Shown here piece after piece: positions 1-5,271 of a stretch of DNA of 9,169 nt. The translations under genes were made by a program, and so were the position numbers. The DNA lies in assembly GCA_016301865.1 (NCBI GenBank), contig JAEDOP010000020.1, positions 1-9,169 on the forward strand, given 5' to 3'. The notes beneath the pieces were generated by a model that was not told the origin of the DNA, ran no database searches, and saw only the letters and a program-made list of their open reading frames with translations. The number at the start of each line of letters is the position of its first letter. Position 1 is the first letter of the stretch. This DNA is from Alphaproteobacteria bacterium (GTDB taxonomy: Bacteria; Pseudomonadota; Alphaproteobacteria; Rs-D84).

Positions 1-1
1 G

Positions 2-1150
2 ATTGGTTCTGATCCAAAATTGTTGGCATGTATGTGCGATTCAACGAATTCATCGCGTCAGACAAAACAGACCACCGAAACCCAGGTTCGTGAAACTTTG
101 ACCGAAATCATGAAGAACGCCCCGGGTCGCGTCTTGGTAACGGGTTATTCGCGCAGTTTGGCGCGTATGAAAATGTTCGCCGAAGCGGCGCGTGCCGCCG
201 GCCGTATCGCGTGTATCAAGGAACGCAGTAATCCAAATCCTGTGCCATATGTTGGCCTGCCTGAATTCCGCGAATTGGGGATTCAGTTCGGCTATATCAA
301 CAAAGACGATTTATATCTGCACAGCGAAATCAAAGACCTGCCGGCGGAAAAACAGGCAATATTTCTGACCGGGTCCCAGGGTGAAAAGTTTGCAATGTTA
401 ACACGCCTGTGCCACGGCCAGGTAAAAGAGTTAAAATTACAACCAACCGACACCGTTGTGTTCAGTGCGATTATCATCCCGGGCCGCGAACAGGATGTGT
501 CATACCTGTACAACAAATTGGCACGTATGGGTGTGAAAACACATACTATATTCGATACAGATAACCTGCACGCCAGTGGTCACGCCGGCCGTCCTGAATT
601 GGAACGTTTTTATGATATGGTTCATCCCCAGGTGTCCATCCCGATGCACGGGGACTATATTAACGAAATGTTGAACGGCAAAATGGCAATGGAACGCGGT
701 GGTGCAAAACATATGATGGTTGTCCACAATGGTGAAATGATTGCGTTATCTGACGGCAACGAACCATATATCGCCGAAACAATCGAAACCAGTTATGTCG
801 TGATGGAGGGTGAAACCGAACGCAGTGCCAACGACCAGGTTTACAAGAACCGTAAAAAGATTGCGTCCAACGGTGCGGTGTTTGTGACCCTGCCGGTGGA
901 CAAGCGCGGATTCCTAAAAGGCACGCCCGAGGTTTCCAGTGCCGGTATCTTTGAAACGGACGAAACCGGATTTATGAAACGCCAGATTCAGATTGAAATC
1001 ACACGCGCGATTGACAATCTGACCAAGGCGGAACGCAAGGACAGAAATAATTTGGTTCGTGCCGTGCAAACCGCTTCGAACAAGGTTGTTCGCGCGGCCC
1101 TGGGCGCGGACAAGAAACCGCAATACAGCGTTCACTTTGTCCAGAAATAA
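2..1150 (+). CDS. rnj: Ribonuclease J, C-terminal ~382 residues (5' end outside window)
   Basis: RNase J is a cytoplasmic metallo-beta-lactamase/beta-CASP nuclease with 5'-to-3' exonuclease and endonuclease activity in mRNA decay and rRNA maturation. The reading frame is open from base 2 with no credible start; family members are about 550 residues, so the N-terminal catalytic half with the HxHxDH metal motif lies upstream. Visible in order, counted from the TTG at base 20: the DSTN motif at 7-10, a beta-CASP segment with a degenerate GRVLVTGYSRSLARM, LTGSQGEKFAMLTRL around 116-130, DTVVFSAIIIPGRE around 144-157, the HASGHAGRPE beta-CASP motif at 184-193, and the PMHGDY metal-binding motif at 208-213. 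These match the order in Bacillus RNase J1. The C-terminal dimerisation-type domain ends in KPQYSVHFVQK. A terminator follows directly, so it ends its transcription unit. Confidence 0.93.
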   Translation: MGSDPKLLACMCDSTNSSRQTKQTTETQVRETLTEIMKNAPGRVLVTGYSRSLARMKMFAEAARAAGRIACIKERSNPNPVPYVGLPEFRELGIQFGYINKDDLYLHSEIKDLPAEKQAIFLTGSQGEKFAMLTRLCHGQVKELKLQPTDTVVFSAIIIPGREQDVSYLYNKLARMGVKTHTIFDTDNLHASGHAGRPELERFYDMVHPQVSIPMHGDYINEMLNGKMAMERGGAKHMMVVHNGEMIALSDGNEPYIAETIETSYVVMEGETERSANDQVYKNRKKIASNGAVFVTLPVDKRGFLKGTPEVSSAGIFETDETGFMKRQIQIEITRAIDNLTKAERKDRNNLVRAVQTASNKVVRAALGADKKPQYSVHFVQK

Positions 1151-1177
1151 AAAATCCCCCGTTTGGGGGATTTTTTT
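1151..1177 (+). terminator. Intrinsic terminator of the RNase J gene
   Basis: A 10-bp perfect stem, AAAATCCCCC / GGGGGATTTT, with loop GTTT and a run of T, begins right after the TAA of the RNase J gene. The A-tract on the 5' side makes it potentially bidirectional. Confidence 0.92.
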
Positions 1178-1180
1178 ATT

Positions 1181-1217
1181 CCCCTCCTGCGGAGGGGGCG
1201 GACCGGCACATGCCGGT
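1181..1217. repeat. GC-rich double palindrome (REP-like)
   Basis: Two adjacent hairpins: CCCCTCC-TGC-GGAGGGG (1181-1197) and ACCGGCA-CA-TGCCGGT (1202-1217), followed by GGGGAGGG, which could pair alternatively with the first arm. It has no coding content and resembles extragenic palindromic repeats. Only one copy is seen here, so its dispersed nature is inferred. Confidence 0.55.
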
Positions 1218-1225
1218 GGGGAGGG

Positions 1226-1450
1226 TTGCTTAGATAAATAAAAATTTAGTGGTTAGTGTTAGTGTAAGTGGTTAGTGAATGTGTGCGGCATTTGCCGCAC
1301 ATTATAGTGCCACCACTAACCACTTGCACTAACCACTTACACTTAGATAAACTTTTATTTATCTAAATATTAATTGCTCTTTGCACTTTGCTATTTGCGG
1401 TTTGTTTGCCCAATGGGCAAACTTCGCTAAATTTTTCTTTATCTAAGCAA
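1226..1450. repeat. 225-bp MITE-like element with 24-bp terminal inverted repeats
   Basis: The left end TTGCTTAGATAAATAAAAAT... (1226-1249) is the reverse complement of the right end (1427-1450) with one mismatch over 24 bp. Inside are a large interrupted palindrome made of AGTGGTTAGTG units (1248-1343), a second copy of the terminal palindrome (TTAGATAAA...TTTATCTAA, about 1343-1366), and a hairpin GTTTGCCC-AAT-GGGCAAAC near 1402-1422. This suggests two nested or abutting elements. There is no transposase. The outer termini are shared with the 218-bp repeats elsewhere in the window. Confidence 0.65.
1248..1343. repeat. Large interrupted palindrome of AGTGGTTAGTG units
   Basis: AGTGGTTAGTG occurs at 1248-1258 and 1267-1277. 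Its reverse complement CACTAACCACT occurs at 1314-1324 and 1327-1337. The longest perfect pairing is 17 bp (1261-1277 with 1327-1343). At the centre is a second hairpin, TGTGCGGCA-TT-TGCCGCACA (1282-1301). The whole could extrude as a cruciform or fold as a long RNA hairpin. Nothing in it looks coding. Confidence 0.7.
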
Positions 1451-1479
1451 TTGAATTTATGATGACTATGGGGTATAAT
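1451..1479 (+). promoter_or_regulatory. Sigma70-type promoter of the left secreted-protein operon
   Basis: A -35 box TTGAAT (1451-1456) and a consensus -10 TATAAT (1474-1479) are separated by 17 bp; transcription should start near 1486. The same promoter, base for base including the spacer, recurs on the - strand at 3798-3770 upstream of the convergent gene. Confidence 0.78.
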
Positions 1480-1485
1480 GGATAT

Positions 1486-1731
1486 GTCGCCGGGTGTTCC
1501 GGTAATGGGGTGTCAGAACCCGTACCTGTGCGTCGGAATCCATATCTGTGGCGTAATTATTGCACCGCCTTTGTTATGTATTCAGGCGAAAAATATAGTC
1601 CTGACCAATGGTCGGGATGGATGCGAATATATCGAATAAGCACGCAATTCATAGGATTGTTCTGAACCTCCTTACCACTTGCATACGGCGGTGGTTTGTG
1701 ACAAACAAAATATAAACAGGAGTATGAACAC
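1486..1731 (+). ncRNA. Candidate structured 5' leader RNA, copy 1
   Basis: About 246 nt lie between the predicted start site and the first codon, and are shared with the leader of the - strand gene (3763-3528). Likely helices: CCGG-GTGTT-CCGG near 1490-1502; GGTA (1501-1504) with TACC (1523-1526), enclosing GGG/CCC; and CCTGACC-AAT-GGTCGGG (1600-1616). The loop segment TCAGAA (1513-1518) is complementary to TTCTGA (1660-1665), allowing a pseudoknot. A block at about 1622-1667 is nearly invariant between copies, while the part between about 1540 and 1595 has diverged. Differences in the helices are mostly tolerated as G-U pairs in this strand. I do not recognise a known riboswitch class. Function is unknown. 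Confidence 0.5.
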
Positions 1732-2199
1732 ATGAAAAAAATTTTTGCATTATCGGCAATCATTGCCGTTATATCAGCCCCAGCCATCGCAGTACAAAAA
1801 TGCGTAGCATTGGGCAGAACAACGACCTGTACAGCTGGGCTTACACGTCCAGGAAATTATGAATGGAGTCTGTCCTGTACAACTGATAGAACATCTGTTA
1901 CTGTTTCGGGGATTGGTATCTGCTCGAGCGTATCAGGAACGGCGGGGGAAGTACGCAGCACTCTGAAAAGCACGGGAATAAGCACCGCTAACGACCCAAA
2001 CACATGTGTTATGGGTGATGCAGTACATTGTTGGTGCAGGATGGTATCACCCGCGGTGTCTCAATGGGTTTATTCTGGTTTGGAAGACCTCACTGAATCA
2101 AATTGTATATACAACTGTGCCTCAAATTGCGCATACTATATTGCAAACGAATCTATTTTGACCACAGCAATGTTCAGCACCAGCACCTTTAGCGACTAA
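1732..2199 (+). CDS. Secreted cysteine-rich protein, family unknown
   Basis: 155 residues. The start is supported by AGGAG at 1718-1722, nine bases upstream. Residues 1-20, MKKIFALSAIIAVISAPAIA, form a signal peptide with an AIA cleavage motif, so export across the inner membrane is expected. The mature part (about 135 residues) has ten cysteines, clustered near the C-terminus as HCWCRM, SNCIYNC and SNCAYY, which suggests disulfide-bonded periplasmic or surface exposure. There is no membrane anchor, catalytic motif or lipobox. The signal peptide resembles that of the convergent gene at 3527-2607, but the mature sequences do not. It is first of a two-gene operon, with 12 bases to the next gene. 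I do not recognise a named family. The translation is certain enough from promoter, RBS and signal peptide. Confidence 0.8.
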   Translation: MKKIFALSAIIAVISAPAIAVQKCVALGRTTTCTAGLTRPGNYEWSLSCTTDRTSVTVSGIGICSSVSGTAGEVRSTLKSTGISTANDPNTCVMGDAVHCWCRMVSPAVSQWVYSGLEDLTESNCIYNCASNCAYYIANESILTTAMFSTSTFSD

Positions 2200-2211
2200 A
2201 GGGGGTAAAAC

Positions 2212-2484
2212 ATGAAAAAGTATTTATTTTTATTGTTGTTGGTTCCATGCGTTGCAAATGCGGCAACACCATCAACAACCTGTCCAGCGGGCTTTACTGC
2301 AGTCGATGAAACATATCTTAGCATTGCAACCAGTTGTCCAACCGGAACGCGCAGTGTAGGCACAGCAGATTCGTGTCTGTTAATCAGTTCGTCTGGGACA
2401 TGTGTTATGTACATACCGGCCGGCACATCATACTCAGACACTAGTGGCACGTACGAATACTCCCAACCGTGTCCGTTGTCTTAA
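2212..2484 (+). CDS. Small secreted cysteine-containing protein, family unknown
   Basis: 90 residues, preceded by GGGGG at 2201-2205, six bases before the ATG, and co-transcribed with the gene ending at 2199. Residues 1-17, MKKYLFLLLLVPCVANA, form a signal peptide with an ANA cleavage site. The mature 73 residues carry five cysteines in a TTCPAGFT...TSCPTGT...DSCL...GTCVMY...QPCPLS pattern with many Ser/Thr/Gly, typical of small extracytoplasmic disulfide-rich proteins. There is no lipobox at the cleavage site. Two stops in a row (TAA TAG) end it. It may form part of a surface complex with its neighbour, but only operon membership supports that. Confidence 0.75.
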   Translation: MKKYLFLLLLVPCVANAATPSTTCPAGFTAVDETYLSIATSCPTGTRSVGTADSCLLISSSGTCVMYIPAGTSYSDTSGTYEYSQPCPLS

Positions 2485-2550
2485 TAGTATGGGCTGGGGT
2501 GGCACATGTCTGTATTTTGTTCTGTCACCCCAACAACAAGAATAAATTGT

Positions 2551-2588
2551 CCCCAAATAACCTTACTGTTATTTGGGGCACCTTTTTT
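2551..2588 (+). terminator. Terminator between convergent genes, probably bidirectional
   Basis: A perfect 11-bp stem, CCCCAAATAAC / GTTATTTGGGG, with loop CTTACT, is followed on + by CACC and six T. On the - strand the same stem is followed by ACAATTTATT, a weaker U-rich tail, so it can also serve the gene ending at 2607. A further weak pairing, GGGGTG (2496-2501) with CACCCC (2526-2531), lies upstream. Confidence 0.88.
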
Positions 2589-2606
2589 GTTTATTGTTTT
2601 GAACAA

Positions 2607-3527
2607 TTATTTCTCAGAAACCGTGTTTGCAACCGCTGTGTCCATAGCGGATTGGATTGGTACTTTGATTGTCATTGGTTTTTGCATGCCGGATAACACG
2701 CATGCGCGATAACGCACAATATCTTTTATTGTCCAGCATTGATTACGCAGGCGCGGATTCGAATTTTGTGTTTTTCCATATCCGTACATCATATCCGTTT
2801 TGGTCAGCCCAATGGCGTAACTGCAACACCTATTCGCGCTATCTTTTTCATTAAAATATTTCCCTGATGGACATTTTACGCAACTATTTGTACTGGGACA
2901 AAATCCGTTGCGAATGTCCGACGTATCACATTGTGTTTTAAGCAGTTGGTCTAACAATTCTGTAAACACACCCTGGAACGGATTGTTATTCCCCTCACCA
3001 CTATTTGACAAGCTTGTTGAGCTGCTGCCAGTGTTATTACTCACCACAATGCCGTTGTTATTCCCCCCATCACCACTATTTGACGAGCCTGTTGAGCCGC
3101 CGAGCCTTCCACCACCCGAGGCCGGCGTCTCTCCTTCCTGCGTTCCTCCTTCCGGCGTCTCTCCTTCCTGCGTCTCTGGTTGACACGCGGTACGTTGTAT
3201 TGTTCCCATCGAAGTGTCTGTTCCATTACAACAGTAAAAAGTATATCCGCTTCTCGTTGTGAATGGTCTGTCACCGCTAATATAGCAGAAACCATTTTTT
3301 CTCCGCACCTCGCGTCCGTCATTGCAAACAGAGTAATCATTATTATTATGTTTTTCCGCCCCACAATCAAAATTTTGATTGCCACAATAATAAAAACGTT
3401 GATCACCTCCTGTCCAATTGTCAACTAAGCATCCATAATTACGACTAAATATTGGAACGGCCGCGTACAAGTACCGTGGCACAGATACAACGGCAAGGAT
3501 CGCCGACAACATAACAACATTTTTCAT
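2607..3527 (-). CDS. Secreted cysteine-rich protein with low-complexity linker, family unknown
   Basis: 306 residues, read from 3527 down to 2607. AGAGG (complement of 3537-3541) precedes the ATG. MKNVVMLSAILAVVSVPRYLYA is a signal peptide (residues 1-22) related to that of the + strand gene at 1732. Three parts follow. The first is a cysteine-rich N-domain (about 23-118: CLVDN, YYCGNQ, FDCGAE, VCNDG, FCYIS, FYCCNG). The second is a Glu/Pro/Gly then Ser/Asn/Gly linker (about 119-185) built from short tandem repeats. The third is a cysteine-rich C-domain with FCPSTNSCVKCPSGKYF, a CxxCPxGKY pattern seen in many extracellular cysteine-rich repeats. There are 16 cysteines in all. There is no transmembrane segment after the signal peptide. 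This architecture suggests a surface or secreted adhesin-like or structural protein, but that is inference. Confidence 0.8.
   Translation of the reverse strand: MKNVVMLSAILAVVSVPRYLYAAVPIFSRNYGCLVDNWTGGDQRFYYCGNQNFDCGAEKHNNNDYSVCNDGREVRRKNGFCYISGDRPFTTRSGYTFYCCNGTDTSMGTIQRTACQPETQEGETPEGGTQEGETPASGGGRLGGSTGSSNSGDGGNNNGIVVSNNTGSSSTSLSNSGEGNNNPFQGVFTELLDQLLKTQCDTSDIRNGFCPSTNSCVKCPSGKYFNEKDSANRCCSYAIGLTKTDMMYGYGKTQNSNPRLRNQCWTIKDIVRYRACVLSGMQKPMTIKVPIQSAMDTAVANTVSEK
3000..3117 (-). repeat. Imperfect 75-bp intragenic duplication
   Basis: In the linker of the - strand gene, STGSSNSGDGGNNN recurs 25 residues later as STSLSNSGEGNNNP. At DNA level this is two copies of the block with CTATTTGACNAGC...TTGTTATTCCCC, 75 bp apart. 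It looks like a decayed tandem duplication. Boundaries are approximate. Confidence 0.6.
3125..3176 (-). repeat. 15-bp minisatellite encoding a 5-residue repeat
   Basis: On + the unit GCGTCTCTCCTTCCT occurs at 3125-3139, 3140-3154 (three substitutions) and 3155-3169, with a partial fourth unit to 3176. It encodes the TQEGE/TPEGG/TQEGE/TP stretch of the protein. Because 15 bp is a multiple of three, copy-number changes would alter linker length without breaking the frame. Confidence 0.8.
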
Positions 3528-3763
3528 ATGTTCATACCTCTGTTTTTATTTATTAAACAAAAACCACCGCTGTGATGCAAATGGTCAGGATGTTCAGAAC
3601 AACCCTATGAATTGCGTGCTTATTCAATATATTCGCATTCCCCTGACATGAATATCAGGATTTGTTTCCGTCGCAACACAAAAAATGGCGCAATTGCGCC
3701 CATTGTATGTTTCCGACGCATAGGCACGGGTTCTGACACCCCATCACCAGAACACCCGGCGAC
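3528..3763 (-). ncRNA. Candidate structured 5' leader RNA, copy 2
   Basis: This is the inverted paralogue of the leader at 1486-1731. Read on the - strand it keeps the first hairpin as CCGG/CTGG, the second as GGTG/TGCC, the third as CCTGATA-TTCA-TGTCAGG (3659-3642), and the complementary segments TCAGAAC (3736-3730) and GTTCTGA (3600-3594). In the middle it has a perfect palindrome GGCGCAATTGCGCC (3687-3700) where copy 1 is different. No long reading frame in this stretch has a ribosome-binding site. Function is unknown. Confidence 0.5.
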
Positions 3764-3769
3764 ATATCC

Positions 3770-3798
3770 ATTATACCCCATAGTCATCATAAATTCAA
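3770..3798 (-). promoter_or_regulatory. Sigma70-type promoter of the - strand secreted-protein gene
   Basis: On the - strand, TTGAAT (3798-3793), a 17-bp spacer and TATAAT (3775-3770) are identical to the promoter at 1451-1479. The start site is expected near 3763. Confidence 0.78.
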
Positions 3799-3801
3799 TT
3801 G

Positions 3802-4019
3802 CTTAGATAAATAAAAATTTAGCGAAGTATTTTTTACAATTTTTGTTCACAAAAATTGTCATTCCTGCGCAGGCAGGAATAGGGACTCTAAACCGCGCAC
3901 AGCGTGCGCCAATTAAGTATTTTTAAAATTTCTTAGCCCCTATCCCCGCCTTCGCGGGGATGACAAATGTTCTGAATTTCTTCAAAATAAATACTCAACT
4001 AAACTTTTATTTAACGAAG
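3802..4019. repeat. 218-bp dispersed intergenic repeat, copy 1
   Basis: It aligns without gaps to 6934-7151 with about ten mismatches, all near the ends; roughly 3827-3965 appears identical. It contains four hairpins: ACAATTTTTGT-TC-ACAAAAATTGT (3836-3859), ATTCCTGC-GCAG-GCAGGAAT (3861-3880), GCGCAC-AGC-GTGCGC (3895-3909) and TCCCCGC-CTTC-GCGGGGA (3943-3960). The ends are imperfect inverted repeats of the TTAGATAAATAAAA type. There is no reading frame, so it is a non-autonomous element. Confidence 0.85.
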
Positions 4020-4023
4020 TATT

Positions 4024-4044
4024 CATGTCTCATGTCTCATGTCT
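4024..4044. repeat. Three tandem copies of CATGTCT
   Basis: A perfect 7-bp direct repeat, three units, sits between the 218-bp repeat and the hairpin upstream of rplM. It is a simple-sequence tract with no evident function. Confidence 0.8.
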
Positions 4045-4047
4045 CAA

Positions 4048-4075
4048 AATAAATCTCCCAGTCGGGAGATTTATT
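4048..4075. terminator. Hairpin upstream of rplM, possible terminator
   Basis: A 12-bp perfect stem, AATAAATCTCCC / GGGAGATTTATT, with loop AGTC. The T-rich 3' arm resembles a terminator, but there is no clean T run after the stem and no + strand gene directly before it. It could block read-through in either direction. Confidence 0.5.
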
Positions 4076-4104
4076 GCGGTATAATAATACCATATGGTTT
4101 TTTC

Positions 4105-4133
4105 TTGACTTTTCCGCAGGGTTGGGGCATAAT
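4105..4133 (+). promoter_or_regulatory. Promoter of rplM-rpsI
   Basis: TTGACT (4105-4110), a 17-bp spacer and CATAAT (4128-4133). The start is expected near 4140, giving a leader of about 33 nt. Confidence 0.75.
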
Positions 4134-4172
4134 AGCCGCGCTTTAATTTATAAAACCAAGGGTAAAATAAAA

Positions 4173-4646
4173 ATGGCAGCGACAAAATCGTTAAAAAAGT
4201 GTGAATTGGATGCCAAATGGTATCTGATTGACGCGACTGATTGTACGCTGGGGCGTTTGGCGGCATATACTGCAAACATCCTGCGTGGCAAGCATAAGCC
4301 AACATGGACACCAAACATGGATTGTGGTGATCATGTTATCATCATCAACGCGGACAAGGTTGCACTGTCTGGCAACAAGGCTGACAAAGATCATTTCTTC
4401 TGGCACTCTTTGTGGACTGGTTCTTTGAAATCCCGCACATTGGGTCAGATGCGCTCTGAAAAACCAGAAAAATTGGTTTTCAACGCTGTAAAACGCATGA
4501 TGGGCCGTCGCACAGCGGTCGCCATGGCGGACCAGCGTTTGACAAAACTGCACGTTTACGCAGGTGCAGAACACAAACACGAAGCCCAGAAACCAGTTGT
4601 TATTGATTTCGCAGGCTTGAATCGTAAAAACAAAAGGGGCGAATAA
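4173..4646 (+). CDS. rplM: 50S ribosomal protein L13
   Basis: 157 residues. L13 is an early-assembling 23S rRNA-binding protein of the large subunit. The ATG at 4173 is chosen because AAGGG (4158-4162) precedes it and the family N-terminus aligns there; an in-frame ATG at 4074 lies upstream of the promoter. Family blocks are visible: WYLIDATDCTLGRLAAYTANILRGKHK (about 17-43), DCGDHVIIINADKVALSGNK (about 50-69), the Lys-Asp-His segment before HSLWTGSLKSRT, and KLHVYAGAEHKHEAQKP near the C-terminus. The usual GMLP-x-GxLGR stretch is replaced by RMMGRRTAVAMADQRL, a divergent but uninterrupted version. It is first gene of a two-gene operon whose stop overlaps the rpsI start by one base (TAATG). 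Confidence 0.96.
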   Translation: MAATKSLKKCELDAKWYLIDATDCTLGRLAAYTANILRGKHKPTWTPNMDCGDHVIIINADKVALSGNKADKDHFFWHSLWTGSLKSRTLGQMRSEKPEKLVFNAVKRMMGRRTAVAMADQRLTKLHVYAGAEHKHEAQKPVVIDFAGLNRKNKRGE

Positions 4647-5131
4647 TGGCAGAAGCAAAGAAAACAGCGACCAAGACAGTTAGAAAGACTGCAACTGTTA
4701 AAAAAACTGCTGCCAAAAAGGCACCAGTTGTTGCACCAAAATTAAATGACGCGACATACGCGACCGGCAAACGTAAAGATTCCGTTGCACGCGTATATTT
4801 GATGCCGGGCAAAGGCAACATCATCGTTAACGGCAAACCTGCGGCTGAATACTTCCGTCGCGCTGTATTACAGATGATTATCGCCCAGCCATTTGGCGTA
4901 ACAAAACGCGAAACATCATACGATATCGTTGCCATGGTCGAAGGTGGCGGTTTATCTGGCCAGGCCGGCGCGGTTAAGCACGGTATTTCCAAGGCTTTGG
5001 AAAAAATCGAACCAGAATTGCGCGCATCGTTGAAATCTGCGGGCTTCTTGACACGCGACAGCCGTGTTGTAGAACGCAAGCACTATGGTTTCCGCAAGGC
5101 ACGTCGTTCAACACAGTTCAGCAAACGTTAA
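4646..5131 (+). CDS. rpsI: 30S ribosomal protein S9
   Basis: 161 residues. S9 binds the 3' domain of 16S rRNA, and its C-terminal tail reaches the P-site tRNA. The start is the ATG overlapping the rplM stop, with AAAAGGGGC just upstream, giving translational coupling. The core begins at YATGKRKDSVARV (about 38-50). IIVNGKPAAEYF, a GGGLSGQAGAVKHGISKAL block and the invariant KHYGFRKARRSTQFSKR tail follow. The first ~35 residues are a Lys/Ala/Thr-rich extension not present in the ~130-residue E. coli protein. Such basic, alanine-rich tails occur in alphaproteobacterial ribosomal proteins and are probably disordered and rRNA-contacting. Confidence 0.97.
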   Translation: MAEAKKTATKTVRKTATVKKTAAKKAPVVAPKLNDATYATGKRKDSVARVYLMPGKGNIIVNGKPAAEYFRRAVLQMIIAQPFGVTKRETSYDIVAMVEGGGLSGQAGAVKHGISKALEKIEPELRASLKSAGFLTRDSRVVERKHYGFRKARRSTQFSKR

Positions 5132-5151
5132 TCGCGTTTGTGGAAAGGTGG

Positions 5152-5180
5152 CACCCGCCGTTTCGGCGGGTGTTTTGTTT
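5152..5180 (+). terminator. Terminator of rplM-rpsI
   Basis: A 9-bp GC-rich stem, CACCCGCCG / CGGCGGGTG, with loop TTT is followed by TTTTGTTT, 20 bases after the rpsI stop. Confidence 0.92.
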
Positions 5181-5189
5181 GTTAATTAC

Positions 5190-5217
5190 TTGACTTTTGT
5201 CGCGTTTGTCCTATAAT
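5190..5217 (+). promoter_or_regulatory. Promoter of rho
   Basis: TTGACT (5190-5195), a 16-bp spacer and a consensus TATAAT (5212-5217). The leader to the rho ATG is about 48 nt and contains AAGGAA at 5261-5266 as RBS. It is shorter than the autoregulated rho leaders known in enterobacteria. Confidence 0.8.
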
Positions 5218-5271
5218 TGAATGTGAAAAGGGCGCAATTCTGATGCCCGAACCCCCAGAAAAGGAAAATTT

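Larger units (their letters stand above)
1427..1790 (+). repeat. Left arm of a ~300-bp inverted repeat (repeat terminus, promoter, leader, signal peptide)
   Basis: It matches the reverse complement of 3470-3826. Identity is nearly complete over about 110 bp from 1437 to 1540, poor from 1540 to 1595, high again at 1620-1667, and moderate through the RBS and signal-peptide codons. The homology ends where the mature proteins begin. The two arms bracket 2.4 kb. Confidence 0.85.
3470..3826 (-). repeat. Right arm of the ~300-bp inverted repeat
   Basis: Inverted partner of 1427-1790. It carries the signal-peptide codons, leader, promoter and the AT-rich terminus of the adjacent 218-bp repeat. Confidence 0.85.

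Noticed and set aside
1248..1343. CRISPR-like repeats
   Set aside because: The repeated units are 11 bp, only two per orientation, arranged as an inverted palindrome without regular spacers, and there are no cas genes.
1459..1665. A 68-codon + strand ORF over the left promoter and leader, with a partly similar frame in the inverted copy
   Set aside because: Its start codon lies upstream of the predicted transcription start, there is no RBS, and the two copies diverge into unrelated peptides of different length after about 26 codons. Conservation is better explained by promoter and RNA structure.
3041..3424. A 127-codon - strand ORF inside the secreted-protein gene
   Set aside because: It is in another frame of the cysteine-rich gene, lacks an RBS, and its Arg/Glu-rich part is a frame-shifted reading of the minisatellite.
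3612..3806. A 64-codon + strand ORF antisense to the right leader
   Set aside because: No RBS or promoter; it is the reverse strand of the conserved leader and promoter, which accounts for the open frame.
4074..4172. Longer L13 starting at the ATG at 4074
   Set aside because: It would begin upstream of the -35 box, and the extra 33 residues do not align with L13; the ATG at 4173 has an RBS.
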